Source: JBLEFH01 sp047345645 (lineage in GTDB: Bacteria; Pseudomonadota; Alphaproteobacteria; Rhodobacterales; Rhodobacteraceae). Taken from it: DNA of 64,000 bases. The position numbers were made by a program, and so were the translations under genes. Every line of letters begins with the position of its first letter. Position 1 is the stretch's first letter. The notes beneath the pieces are model-generated. The model did no database searches, was not told the DNA's origin, and saw nothing but the letters and a program-made list of their open reading frames with translations. Positions 17,366 to 25,236 of this stretch are shown piece by piece. The DNA lies in the NCBI GenBank assembly GCA_047345645.1, contig JBLEFH010000008.1; one strand, given 5' to 3'.

Positions 17366-17845
17366 ATGGATATTCGCGTTGGAAACGGCTTTGACGTCCA
17401 CGCCTTCACGGATGGCGACCACGTGGTGCTCTGCGGCGTGAAAATCCCGCATAGCCAAGCGCTTAAAGGCCATTCTGATGCGGATGTCGGGATGCACGCC
17501 ATCACTGACGCGATTTTCGGCGCACTGGCCGAAGGCGATATCGGCCAATGGTTTCCGCCGTCCGAGCCCGAATGGAAGGGCGCGGCCTCGCATATTTTCC
17601 TCGAAAAAGCCGTGGAGCGAAGCGCGGCGCGCGGCTTCACCATCACGCATCTCGATTGCACGCTGATCTGCGAGCGCCCGAAGATCGGCCCGCATGCTTC
17701 CGATATGAAACGCAAAATCGCGGAAATCACCCGGCTTGATGAGGACCGTGTGAGCGTCAAAGCCACCACCTCGGAAAAACTCGGCTTCACCGGCCGCGAA
17801 GAAGGCATCGCCGCCATCGCCACCGCAACTTTGGTGGCCGCATGA
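17366..17845 (+). CDS. ispF: 2-C-methyl-D-erythritol 2,4-cyclodiphosphate synthase
   Basis: The product has 159 residues. It cyclises CDP-ME-2-phosphate, two steps after IspD. Metal ligands are in GNGFDVHAF (Asp8, His10) and KGHSDADVGMHAITDA; the C-terminal signature TTSEKLGFTGREEGIA is complete. The start follows the ispD TGA with no gap, and the AAGGAG inside the ispD end (gagaaggagttg) is a good ribosome site for independent initiation. The end overlaps pgpA by 4 bases. Confidence 0.96.
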   Translation: MDIRVGNGFDVHAFTDGDHVVLCGVKIPHSQALKGHSDADVGMHAITDAIFGALAEGDIGQWFPPSEPEWKGAASHIFLEKAVERSAARGFTITHLDCTLICERPKIGPHASDMKRKIAEITRLDEDRVSVKATTSEKLGFTGREEGIAAIATATLVAA

Positions 17846-18324
17846 GACAGATCGCGACCCTTTTCGGCATCGGCCATCTCAAGCCCGCGCCGGGCACATG
17901 GGGCTCCGCCGCCTCGCTGATCCTCGGCCTGATCGCGCATCTCATCGGCGGCTTCCCCCTTCTCGCCCTGCTGACCCTCGCCGCAACCCTGCTCGGGTTC
18001 TGGTCCGTGGCGCAGATCGTCGGCGCAGGCCATGACGATCCGTCGGAAATCGTGATCGACGAAATGGCCGGCCAACTCCTCGCCCTCTGGCCCCTCTCCT
18101 TCGGTCTCTGGCACGCGGGTTTCGACACAAGCGTCATCATCTCCGCCTGGCCCGGCTGGGTCGGCGCGTTCCTACTGTTCCGCCTCTTCGACATCTGGAA
18201 ACCCTTCCCCGTCAGCCGTGCCGACAATCTTCCCGGCGCGCTCGGCGTGATGCTGGACGACCTCGTCGCGGGCGGGATCGCCGCTCTCATCATCGCAATC
18301 GGAGCCCGTCTCGCCCATGGTTGA
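17842..18324 (+). CDS. pgpA: Phosphatidylglycerophosphatase A
   Basis: The product has 160 residues, a membrane protein with about four helices. PgpA removes phosphate from phosphatidylglycerol phosphate to make phosphatidylglycerol. Family landmarks are the N-terminal FGIGHLKPAPGTWGS and IVIDEMAGQ, which carries the acidic metal ligands. It overlaps ispF by 4 bases and cinA by 8 bases, so ispD-ispF-pgpA-cinA is one transcription unit. Confidence 0.92.
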   Translation: MRQIATLFGIGHLKPAPGTWGSAASLILGLIAHLIGGFPLLALLTLAATLLGFWSVAQIVGAGHDDPSEIVIDEMAGQLLALWPLSFGLWHAGFDTSVIISAWPGWVGAFLLFRLFDIWKPFPVSRADNLPGALGVMLDDLVAGGIAALIIAIGARLAHG

Positions 18325-18802
18325 CGCCGCCGCCATCCTCGATCTTTGCCGCAAACAGCACTGGAAAATCGTGACGGCGGAAAGCTGCACGGGCGGCCTG
18401 ATCGCGGCGCGGCTCACCGATATCCCCGGCTCCTCCGACGTGCTCGACAGCGGGATCGTCACCTATAGCTATGAATCAAAAGCAGAACTTTTAGGCGTCT
18501 CCAGCGTCACCCTTGGCCAGCATGGCGCGGTGAGCGGCGAAGTCGTCGGCGAAATGGCCCGCGGCGCGCTCCTTCGCCGCCCCGAAGCCGCGCTCTCCAT
18601 CGCCGTCTCCGGCGTCGCCGGACCGGGCGCTTCCGAGAGCAAGCCCGAGGGCCTCGTCTGGTTCGCCCTCGCCCTGCGCGGCAAGAAACCCACGGTGGTA
18701 AAAAAGGAATTCGGCGCGCTTGGCCGGGCGGCCGTTCGGGAAAAATCCGTCGATTTTGCGCTGCGGCTCATCGAACTCGCCGCCAAAAGCCATCAGCCGT
18801 AA
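18317..18802 (+). CDS. pncC: CinA C-terminal-type nicotinamide-nucleotide amidohydrolase
   Basis: The product has 161 residues, corresponding only to the C-terminal domain of CinA, which exists alone in many proteobacteria as PncC. It deamidates NMN in the pyridine-nucleotide salvage cycle. The active-site region AESCTGGLIAARLTDIPGSS and SGVAGPGAS are present. It is the last gene of the ispD-led unit and its end overlaps the convergent ratA-like gene by 10 bases. Confidence 0.9.
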   Translation: MVDAAAILDLCRKQHWKIVTAESCTGGLIAARLTDIPGSSDVLDSGIVTYSYESKAELLGVSSVTLGQHGAVSGEVVGEMARGALLRRPEAALSIAVSGVAGPGASESKPEGLVWFALALRGKKPTVVKKEFGALGRAAVREKSVDFALRLIELAAKSHQP

Positions 18803-19236
18803 AGCTCCTTCGCCCGCGTCTCGAAGGCCCTTACGATCCGCTGCATCGCCTCGCCGAAGACGACTCCAATAACGCCCGCCAAGATCCGGTTTTTGAACTC
18901 GAAATCGACCGAGAAATCGACATTGCAGCCGCCCTCGGCCGGCGCGAAATCCCAATGGCTGATGAGATATTTGAACGGCCCATCGAGATATTCCGTGTCG
19001 ATCCGCTTCTGCTCGGGCTTGAGCGTCACCCGGCTGCCAAATTTCTCGCGGAACACCTTGAAGGCAATGACAAGATCCGCCTCGATCACCTCACCCTCGT
19101 CGAGCGGTTTACGGTCGCGAATTCGTGCGCCGGCACACCAGGGCAGAAACTCGGGGTAGGATTTGACATCCGCGACCAGATCATAAAGCTGGTCCGGCGT
19201 GTAAGGCATAAAACGGGTTTCAGCGTGCTGTGGCAT
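18793..19236 (-). CDS. RatA/Coq10-family START-domain protein
   Basis: The product has 147 residues from the ATG at 19236 (MPQHAETRFMPYTPDQLYDL); an earlier ATG at 19248 is possible and longer starts add unlike sequence. YPEFLPWCAGARI and the C-terminal helix VFGEAMQRIVRAFETRAKELYG are typical of the START-like polyketide cyclase/COQ10 family. Coq10 proteins bind ubiquinone and help respiration; the family also contains RatA, reported as a ribosome-association toxin in E. coli. In an alphaproteobacterium the ubiquinone-binding role is the better guess. It stands alone, convergent with pncC. Confidence 0.8.
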   Translation of the reverse strand: MPQHAETRFMPYTPDQLYDLVADVKSYPEFLPWCAGARIRDRKPLDEGEVIEADLVIAFKVFREKFGSRVTLKPEQKRIDTEYLDGPFKYLISHWDFAPAEGGCNVDFSVDFEFKNRILAGVIGVVFGEAMQRIVRAFETRAKELYG

Positions 19237-19272
19237 GGGCCATGTCATACAAGACCCACAAGCGAGGGCAAG

Positions 19273-19446
19273 ATGCATTGGCTGTTTCGGATGCGAAGAT
19301 GGATCGACAATCCGCCGAGCGCGCGGCATGTGCGCTTCGTGTTGATTGTCATCGCCATCGCTGCCGTGATTGTCGCGATTGAGTATTTCGGGTTCTGGCC
19401 GGACTCGCTCACGGCGGAGCGCCAGCCGCGGACGCCGCGGCTTTAA
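19273..19446 (+). CDS. Small single-pass membrane protein (57 aa)
   Basis: The start ATG at 19273 has gaggg six bases upstream. The protein has a basic N terminus (MHWLFRMRRWIDNPPSARHV), one membrane helix (FVLIVIAIAAVIVAIEYFGF) and a short polar end. Topology should be N-in. It overlaps the convergent MscS gene by 4 bases. Small proteins of this shape are frequent in Rhodobacteraceae, but I cannot name a family or function. Confidence 0.65.
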   Translation: MHWLFRMRRWIDNPPSARHVRFVLIVIAIAAVIVAIEYFGFWPDSLTAERQPRTPRL

Positions 19447-20351
19447 GCCTCGTCCTCAATAGCCTGTTTCGGCAGCGGAATCGGACTGTCCTCACGGAAG
19501 GTCAGCGTGGTGTAGGGGAATGGAATTTCGATCTCCGCATCATCGAGCGCGCGTTTGATCGCGGCAACCACCTTGTCACGGCTGGAGCGGATGTCGATAG
19601 GACGCGAGCCCGTCCACCACGCCACTTCAAAGTCGATGGATGAGGCCCCGAATTCCTTGGCAAAAACCTGCACGTCCCGCACATCGTCGCGGACCATATC
19701 GACGGTTTTCACCGCTTCGTAAATGATCCCGCGCGCCTGATCGACATCCTCGGAATAGGCCACGCCGACCGTGATCGTCACCCGCCGCGTGTCGCGATCC
19801 GTGCGCACGATCACCGGGTTTTGAAAGAGATGCGCATTCGGCACAACAACCAACTGGCCATCCGTCTGGCGCACCCGCGTGTCGCGAATGGTGATTTCCT
19901 CGATATCGCCCTCAATATCGTCGGTCGCGATGAAGTCGCCGAGGCGGAAAGGTTCACGGATCAGAATAAGGATCCCCGCAAGGAAATTCTCGAACACATC
20001 CTTGAACGCAAAGCCGATGGCGACCGAACCAAGACCGAGCGCCGTCAGGGCCTTCGCGGGCGTGATCGACGGAAACACCACGGTCATGGCGATCAAAATT
20101 CCGGCGAACCAGATCGCCGTGCTGGCGATCATGCTCAGCACCTCGATGAGCGAACGGCGCAGGCGGGCGCGCTTTCCAACGCGGGAGATCACGAAACCGA
20201 CGATGGCCACGAGGATCCAGATCAAGAGCAGAACGATCAGCGCGCCGAAGAGACGCGGCAGCGATTCCAGAAAGCCGTTCCAATAGGTGAGCATCTGGCT
20301 CACGGCGACCTCGGGGACCACCCCGTCGACGGTATCTTGCAACTCTTCCAT
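19443..20351 (-). CDS. MscS-family mechanosensitive ion channel
   Basis: The product has 302 residues from ATG 20351 (MEELQDTVDGVVPEVAV); the longer start at 20414 would lie within lipA. Three membrane helices precede the pore-lining TM3 (ALGLGSVAIGFAFKDVFENF, then LAGILILI), then the beta domain with EPFRLGDFIATDDIEGDIEEI and a C-terminal alpha/beta cap. Small MscS channels release solutes on hypo-osmotic shock. It lies 4 bases after lipA and so may share its transcript. Confidence 0.92.
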   Translation of the reverse strand: MEELQDTVDGVVPEVAVSQMLTYWNGFLESLPRLFGALIVLLLIWILVAIVGFVISRVGKRARLRRSLIEVLSMIASTAIWFAGILIAMTVVFPSITPAKALTALGLGSVAIGFAFKDVFENFLAGILILIREPFRLGDFIATDDIEGDIEEITIRDTRVRQTDGQLVVVPNAHLFQNPVIVRTDRDTRRVTITVGVAYSEDVDQARGIIYEAVKTVDMVRDDVRDVQVFAKEFGASSIDFEVAWWTGSRPIDIRSSRDKVVAAIKRALDDAEIEIPFPYTTLTFREDSPIPLPKQAIEDEA

Positions 20352-20355
20352 GGGG

Positions 20356-21303
20356 TTAGCTGCCGAGCTGCGCCTCGCGGGCGGCGCGCAGACGCGCGAA
20401 ATCATCCCCCGCATGGTAGGATGACCGGGTCAGCGGCGTCGCCGAAACCATCAAAAAGCCCTTGCCCCAAGCTGCTTTTTCGTAGCCGTTAAATTCTTCC
20501 GGCGTCACGAATTTTGCGACCGCGTGGTGCTTCGGCGTCGGCTGGAGATATTGCCCGATGGTCAGGAAATCGACATCCGCGGCGCGCATATCGTCCATCA
20601 CCTGATGCACCTCGGCGCGCTCTTCGCCAAGGCCGACCATGATGCCCGATTTGGTAAACATCGACGGGTCCAGCTCTTTCACCCGCTGCAAGAGACGCAG
20701 CGAATGGAAATAACGCGCGCCAGGCCGCACTTCGGTATAGAGCGCGGGCACGGTTTCGAGGTTGTGGTTGAACACGTCGGGGCGCGCTTCCACCACCTGT
20801 TCAAGCACTTCGGGCGCACATTTCAAGAAGTCCGGCGTTAGGATCTCGATGGTTGTGTTCGGCGATTTACGGCGCACGGCCCGGATGGTCATGGCGAAAT
20901 GCTCCGCCCCGCCATCTTCGAGATCGTCCCGGTCCACCGAGGTGATCACCACATGCTGGAGGCCCAGCTTTTCCACCGCATGGGCCACCCGGCCCGGCTC
21001 AAACACATCGAGCGCATCCGGGCGCCCGGTCGAGACGTTGCAGAAGGTGCAGCCGCGCGTGCAGACCTCGCCCATGATCATCATGGTGGCGTGGCCCTGG
21101 CTCCAACATTCGCCCACATTCGGACAGCCCGCCTCTTCGCAGACGGTCACGAGATTATGCTCCCGCATAATGTCGCGCGTCTCGAAATATCCCTTGGAGG
21201 TCGGGGCCTTGACGCGGATCCAGTCCGGTTTCTTCGGCTGGGCATTATCGGCGCGGTGCGCTTTTTCCGGGTGGCGATGCGGGCGGGCGCTCTTCTCGGT
21301 CAT
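20356..21303 (-). CDS. lipA: Lipoyl synthase
   Basis: The product has 315 residues from the ATG at 21303, which has aaaggac upstream. It is a radical SAM enzyme that inserts two sulfurs into octanoyl groups of the lipoyl domains. The auxiliary cluster Cys motif CEEAGCPNVGEC and the radical SAM motif CTRGCTFC are both intact, and the C-terminal RSSYHAGDDF supplies the serine ligand. The lpd gene 2 kb away serves the same lipoate-dependent complexes. Confidence 0.96.
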   Translation of the reverse strand: MTEKSARPHRHPEKAHRADNAQPKKPDWIRVKAPTSKGYFETRDIMREHNLVTVCEEAGCPNVGECWSQGHATMMIMGEVCTRGCTFCNVSTGRPDALDVFEPGRVAHAVEKLGLQHVVITSVDRDDLEDGGAEHFAMTIRAVRRKSPNTTIEILTPDFLKCAPEVLEQVVEARPDVFNHNLETVPALYTEVRPGARYFHSLRLLQRVKELDPSMFTKSGIMVGLGEERAEVHQVMDDMRAADVDFLTIGQYLQPTPKHHAVAKFVTPEEFNGYEKAAWGKGFLMVSATPLTRSSYHAGDDFARLRAAREAQLGS

Positions 21304-21380
21304 GGGCGGTCCTTTTCTTTCCAATGAGATATAGACCGCCCAGACCCTGTTGTCACCCACTCAACCGCTGAAAAGCGGGC

Positions 21381-22022
21381 TCAGCGGAAGAAGTATCCAA
21401 AGAGGCCCGCAAGCCCACTCTGGCGACGCTGAACGCGCGAGTGATAGTCGAAAGCCATCGCGCGGCGTTCTTCGCGCTCACGCTCGCGGGTCTCACGCGC
21501 CTCGTCTCGGGCAGAGCGCGTCTCCTGCGCCTCATCTGCGGATTTGGTGTCCTGCGTGTCCTTCGCCGTCGCGGCCGCATCAATCTCACGGAGCTTGGCC
21601 TCAACCGTGTTGGGCGCTTCGGGCGTCGTGGACGCAGTTGACGCAGCTTCAGCACTTTCCTCAACAGAAACCGATGGTTTCGCCGCCGCCGCTGCTATCT
21701 CTTCAGCCGCATTTGGCGTTGCCACGGCGCTGTTAAAGAGACCAAGCGCCGCCGAGCCATTGCCAAGCTGGGTTTGCGTTTCGCTCTCGCGCGCTGCTGT
21801 CACCGACTGCACAGCCGCGCCGCCGCTTTCCTCTGGCTTCGCCGCCGCGCCGGTGGCCCAGCTTAGCTCTTCTTCGGGCTTGTCCTGACGCCCTTCAAGC
21901 TCATCTGCACGTTGACGCGCCAGTTCGGCCAAGCGGCCATGCACCCGCGCCTGCAACGTCTCTGTCAGCGTCCCGCCCGTATTGAACAGCGGAAGGATTG
22001 CATCATCGTAATTCGAAGACAT
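21381..22022 (-). CDS. Unrecognised Ala/Glu-rich protein with shared N-terminal GG-[ST]-L motif (213 aa)
   Basis: Residues 1-45 look folded, with GGTLTETLQARVHGRLAELA at 16-35 and RQRADELEG after it. The middle, about 46-165, is low-complexity Ala/Glu/Thr/Ser. The last 45 residues are strongly charged (RDEARETREREREERRA) and end RRQSGLAGLFGYFFR. There is no signal peptide or membrane helix. The N-terminal block matches that of the next upstream gene (22114-22506), so the pair probably arose by duplication. Function is unknown; a scaffold or localisation role would fit the disordered shape but is inference. Confidence 0.7.
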   Translation of the reverse strand: MSSNYDDAILPLFNTGGTLTETLQARVHGRLAELARQRADELEGRQDKPEEELSWATGAAAKPEESGGAAVQSVTAARESETQTQLGNGSAALGLFNSAVATPNAAEEIAAAAAKPSVSVEESAEAASTASTTPEAPNTVEAKLREIDAAATAKDTQDTKSADEAQETRSARDEARETREREREERRAMAFDYHSRVQRRQSGLAGLFGYFFR

Positions 22023-22113
22023 CTCTCACCTCATAGTTGTGATTTCAACAATGACAAGGATGCGCCTTCACGCTTCACAAAACCTTAACGCGTTCATCTT
22101 TCGTAAAATAGAG

Positions 22114-22506
22114 TTAACGCTCGGGCGTCTCCGCAGAAGGCGCAGGCGTGTCCGCGACCTCAATCTCTTCGGTTTCGGCCTCGACCGGCGTGTCGGCTTT
22201 CACTTCAACAGCTTCGGGCGCCTCCGGCTTGGCTTTCTCCGCATCGGAAAAGGACGCCACGAGATTGCCGCGCCCGCGATCATCGCTTTTCGCGACCACC
22301 GTCGCCTCGTTAACGATCAGCCCCAATGTGCCCGGAGACACCGCACGATGCGCCGCGAGCTCCGGGTTTTTCCCTGCCGCTTCCGCGCTTTGCCGCGCCC
22401 GCTCCGCGATGCGCTCAATGGCGCGCGCCCGCAGGATGTGATCGAGACTGCCCCCACCGGAATGGTGCAGGGAGTCGGCTATGCTTTGTATGTGTTCATT
22501 TGACAT
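22114..22506 (-). CDS. Unrecognised short protein, tandem relative of the 21381 gene (130 aa)
   Basis: Start at ATG 22506 (MSNEHIQSIADSL); a start at 22518 would add four residues. The N-terminal part has GGSLDHILRARAIERIAERA at 18-37, followed by RQSAEAAG, the same pattern as its neighbour. Then AHRAVSPGTLGLIVNEATVV, and a tail of about 50 residues rich in Glu/Pro/Ala. There is no membrane segment. It precedes the 21381 gene on the same strand with a 91-base gap. No family is recognised. Confidence 0.65.
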   Translation of the reverse strand: MSNEHIQSIADSLHHSGGGSLDHILRARAIERIAERARQSAEAAGKNPELAAHRAVSPGTLGLIVNEATVVAKSDDRGRGNLVASFSDAEKAKPEAPEAVEVKADTPVEAETEEIEVADTPAPSAETPER

Positions 22507-22573
22507 GACACCCTCCATTACCCACGGAGGCTACCATGCGCGCATTCCGCTAACGTCTTGTAAAAAATGACGG

Positions 22574-23089
22574 TTAACGACAGGGCTTTGTTGAATTTTT
22601 TTCGGCTGTGGCGTCGAGCGCGGCAAATTCACCGGCCTGACGCAGAAAGACGCGATAGTCCTGCCGCAGATTTGGCAAGATCTGGCGGCGGTCCCGCAGG
22701 TTCATCGCGCCGATGACACCGCTCGCGCTTGCCGCATAGATCGCGGTGGCCCGCAGGCTTTGCGGGGCCCAGATCGTCAGCAATCCAAGCGCCGTGCTAC
22801 TGGCGAGAAGGCCGAGGCCGGTTTGCGCATAGCCCCAGCCCGGCAACCCGCGAAAGAGCGCCATACCCGGCGCGGCGCTGGCCAGCTGGATCTTGAGCGC
22901 GGCGGTGAAGGCGGGCGATCTTTTCACGCGCCGCCCGCGCATACTCAGCGCGTCCGGAAAGACATGCGCGTGCGGCCCGATCCATAATTTCACGCTCAAG
23001 ACCTCCGGTTTCGCCGGGTCGAGAAACAAAATGATCCGCCTCGCGCCCAGAGACACCTCCGTGCGCCGCAACTCTGCTGACCCGTTCAT
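22574..23089 (-). CDS. Hypothetical membrane protein (171 aa)
   Basis: It starts at ATG 23089 with aaggtggg upstream. Residues 1-70 are a cytoplasmic, beta-like segment (RRTEVSLGARRIILFLDPAK). Two hydrophobic stretches follow: YAQTGLGLLASSTALGLLTI, then a second around AIYAASASGVIGAM. A basic/polar tail closes it. It could be a small inner-membrane protein with two helices. No family is recognised. It is separated from lpd by the lpd terminator, so it is likely transcribed alone. Confidence 0.6.
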   Translation of the reverse strand: MNGSAELRRTEVSLGARRIILFLDPAKPEVLSVKLWIGPHAHVFPDALSMRGRRVKRSPAFTAALKIQLASAAPGMALFRGLPGWGYAQTGLGLLASSTALGLLTIWAPQSLRATAIYAASASGVIGAMNLRDRRQILPNLRQDYRVFLRQAGEFAALDATAEKNSTKPCR

Positions 23090-23144
23090 GACCCACCTTA
23101 TTCACCCGGGCGCCACCCTCGCCCAAAGGCGTAAAGGAGCCATG

Positions 23145-23173
23145 AAAAAAGGCGCAGCCGAAGCCGCGCCTTT
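23145..23173 (-). terminator. lpd: Rho-independent terminator of lpd
   Basis: On the minus strand a GC-rich stem (23151-23158 with 23163-23170, one mismatch, loop 23159-23162) is followed by six T residues, shown as the a-run at 23145-23150 on the plus strand. It lies 22 bases after the lpd stop. Confidence 0.8.
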
Positions 23174-23194
23174 CGCATCATCGTTAATGGCGCT

Positions 23195-24586
23195 TTAGAT
23201 GTGGATCGCGCGCCCGTAAGCGGCCAGCACCGATTCATGCATCGACTCGGAGATCGTCGGATGCGGGAAGACGCTGTGCATCAGCTCTTCCTCGGTCGTC
23301 TCCAGCGTGCGGCCGATCACGTAACCCTGAATCATCTCGGTCACTTCGGAGCCGACCATGTGCGCGCCGAGCAGCTCGCCGGTATTCGCGTCAAAGACGG
23401 TTTTCACCATGCCGTTCGAGTCGCCCATGGCGATCGCCTTGCCGTTGCCGATGAAGGGGAAAGAGCCAACCTTAACCTTGTAACCCGCCTCTTTCGCCTT
23501 CTCCTCGGTCAGGCCAACGGAGGCGACCTGTGGGTGGCAATAGGTACAGCCCGGAATCGCGCCCGGCTTGATCGGGTGGACCTCTTTGCCGGAGATCATC
23601 TCGGCCACCATCACGCCCTCATGGCTCGCCTTATGCGCCAGCCACGGCGCGCCCGCGATATCGCCAATCGCCCAGACACCGTCGACGCCGGTGCGGCAAT
23701 ATTCATCGGTGACGACATGGGTTTTCTCGACCTTGATGCCGTTCTCTTCGAGGCCAAGGTTCTCGACATTGCCGACGATCCCGACAGCGGAAATCACCGT
23801 ATCCACCTCAAGTTTCTCGGTTTTATCGCCCTTCTTGATATGGGCGATCACCTTGTCGCTCTGGCGGTCGAGCTTCTCGACAGTCGCACCGGCCATGATC
23901 TTCATGCCCTGCTTTTCGAACTGTTTCTGCGCGACGGCGGCCACATCCTTGTCCTCCACCGGCAAGACGCGGTCCGCCACTTCCACCACAGTCGTTTCCG
24001 CGCCCATGGTGTTGTAGAAGCTGGCAAATTCGATGCCGATAGCACCCGAGCCGATCACCAGCAACTTCTTGGGCATATGCGGCGGGTTGAGCGCGGCTTT
24101 ATAGGTCCAGACGCGCTTGCCATCGGCCTCCAGTCCCGGCAATTCGCGGGCCCGCGCGCCAGTGGCGAGGATGATGTTCTTCGCCTTCACCTCTTCGCTG
24201 CCCTTGTCGGTCTTGACGGAAATCTTGCCCTTCCCGGCGAGCTTCCCCTCCCCCATGATGACAGTCACTTTGTTCTTCTTGAGAAGGCCCTTCACGCCCG
24301 CCGAAAGCTGACCCGCAACCTGACGCGAGCGCTTCACCACATCTTCGAGCTTGAAGCCCGGTTTGACTGGCTCCAGACCGAAATTCTTGGCGTCTTCCAT
24401 CAGATGGTAAACCTCCGCCGAACGCAGCAGCGCCTTGGTCGGAATACAGCCCCAGTTGAGACAGATCCCGCCCAAATGTTCCCGCTCGATCACGGCCACT
24501 TTCTGGCCAAGCTGCGCGGCGCGGATCGCCGCCACATAACCGCCCGGACCGGACCCGATCACCACCGTTTCAAATTCCTGCGCCAT
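23195..24586 (-). CDS. lpd: Dihydrolipoyl dehydrogenase
   Basis: The product has 463 residues. It reoxidises dihydrolipoyl groups of pyruvate/2-oxoglutarate dehydrogenase complexes with FAD and NAD. The FAD loop GSGPGGYVAA, redox-active disulfide GGICLNWGCIPTKALL, NAD loop GSGAIGIEFAS and the C-terminal HPHPTISES (catalytic His-Glu) are all present. ATG 24586 is preferred to GTG 24589; it shares one base with the stop of the preceding DUF924 gene. No E1/E2 genes are nearby, so which complex it serves is not shown. Confidence 0.95.
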   Translation of the reverse strand: MAQEFETVVIGSGPGGYVAAIRAAQLGQKVAVIEREHLGGICLNWGCIPTKALLRSAEVYHLMEDAKNFGLEPVKPGFKLEDVVKRSRQVAGQLSAGVKGLLKKNKVTVIMGEGKLAGKGKISVKTDKGSEEVKAKNIILATGARARELPGLEADGKRVWTYKAALNPPHMPKKLLVIGSGAIGIEFASFYNTMGAETTVVEVADRVLPVEDKDVAAVAQKQFEKQGMKIMAGATVEKLDRQSDKVIAHIKKGDKTEKLEVDTVISAVGIVGNVENLGLEENGIKVEKTHVVTDEYCRTGVDGVWAIGDIAGAPWLAHKASHEGVMVAEMISGKEVHPIKPGAIPGCTYCHPQVASVGLTEEKAKEAGYKVKVGSFPFIGNGKAIAMGDSNGMVKTVFDANTGELLGAHMVGSEVTEMIQGYVIGRTLETTEEELMHSVFPHPTISESMHESVLAAYGRAIHI

Positions 24587-25164
24587 CACGCTTCCTCCTT
24601 ATATTGCTTGAGGAATTCCCCATAGCCGTTGGATTTCAAATATTCTTTCTCGCCTTCGGTCGACTCGCGGCCAAGCGCGGCATTGCGCGCCGGGAACCGC
24701 CCGAACGCCTCGATCACCGCGCGGTGCGCCTTGGCGTGGGCGAGATTGTCCGCGCCGGTTTCGGGCAGCCGCTCCGCCATCAGATCAATGCAGCGATCCT
24801 GCCCGGCAAGGGTCGGCTCATGCATGAAGGGCAGATAGAAAAACTGGCGCTCGGGCTCGGCGATGTTCATGTCATGCCCGGCGGCAATCGCCTTACCGGC
24901 CACCTCCCGCGCCTTGGCATCCGTGGCGAAGCTGTCGCCTTGCCCCCGAAACATATTGCGCGGAAACTGATCGAGCAAAATGCAAAGCGCCAGCGCGCCT
25001 TCCGGGGTCTCCAGCCAGTCGTCATGCTGACCGTCCCGCGCCTCTTCCCAAACGCTTTGAAACTTGTCGCGGATCTCGGCGTCAAACGCCTCATCCTGCG
25101 CATACCACATTTTCGGACCGGCCTGATCTATCCAGAAATCAAGAACTTCTTGGGCTGTCTTCAC
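24586..25164 (-). CDS. DUF924 family protein
   Basis: The product has 192 residues and is soluble. VLDFWIDQAGPKMWYAQDEA at the start, LLDQFPRNMFRG, FFYLPFMHEP and the C-terminal RFPARNAALGRESTEGEKEYL are the recurring blocks of the DUF924/COG3803 family (all-helical, of unknown role). It is translationally coupled to lpd by a one-base overlap. Nothing in the sequence gives an enzymatic function. Confidence 0.88.
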   Translation of the reverse strand: MKTAQEVLDFWIDQAGPKMWYAQDEAFDAEIRDKFQSVWEEARDGQHDDWLETPEGALALCILLDQFPRNMFRGQGDSFATDAKAREVAGKAIAAGHDMNIAEPERQFFYLPFMHEPTLAGQDRCIDLMAERLPETGADNLAHAKAHRAVIEAFGRFPARNAALGRESTEGEKEYLKSNGYGEFLKQYKEEA

Positions 25165-25236
25165 ATGCGGCTCCTTTCGCTCCCGCCATTCTTTGACGGA
25201 AGCGCAGGCGCATGCAACCCGAAAACCTGCGAAATT

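Noticed and set aside
23201..24625. Open frame of 474 codons on the plus strand
   Set aside because: Antisense to lpd; His/Asp-rich and without any motif.
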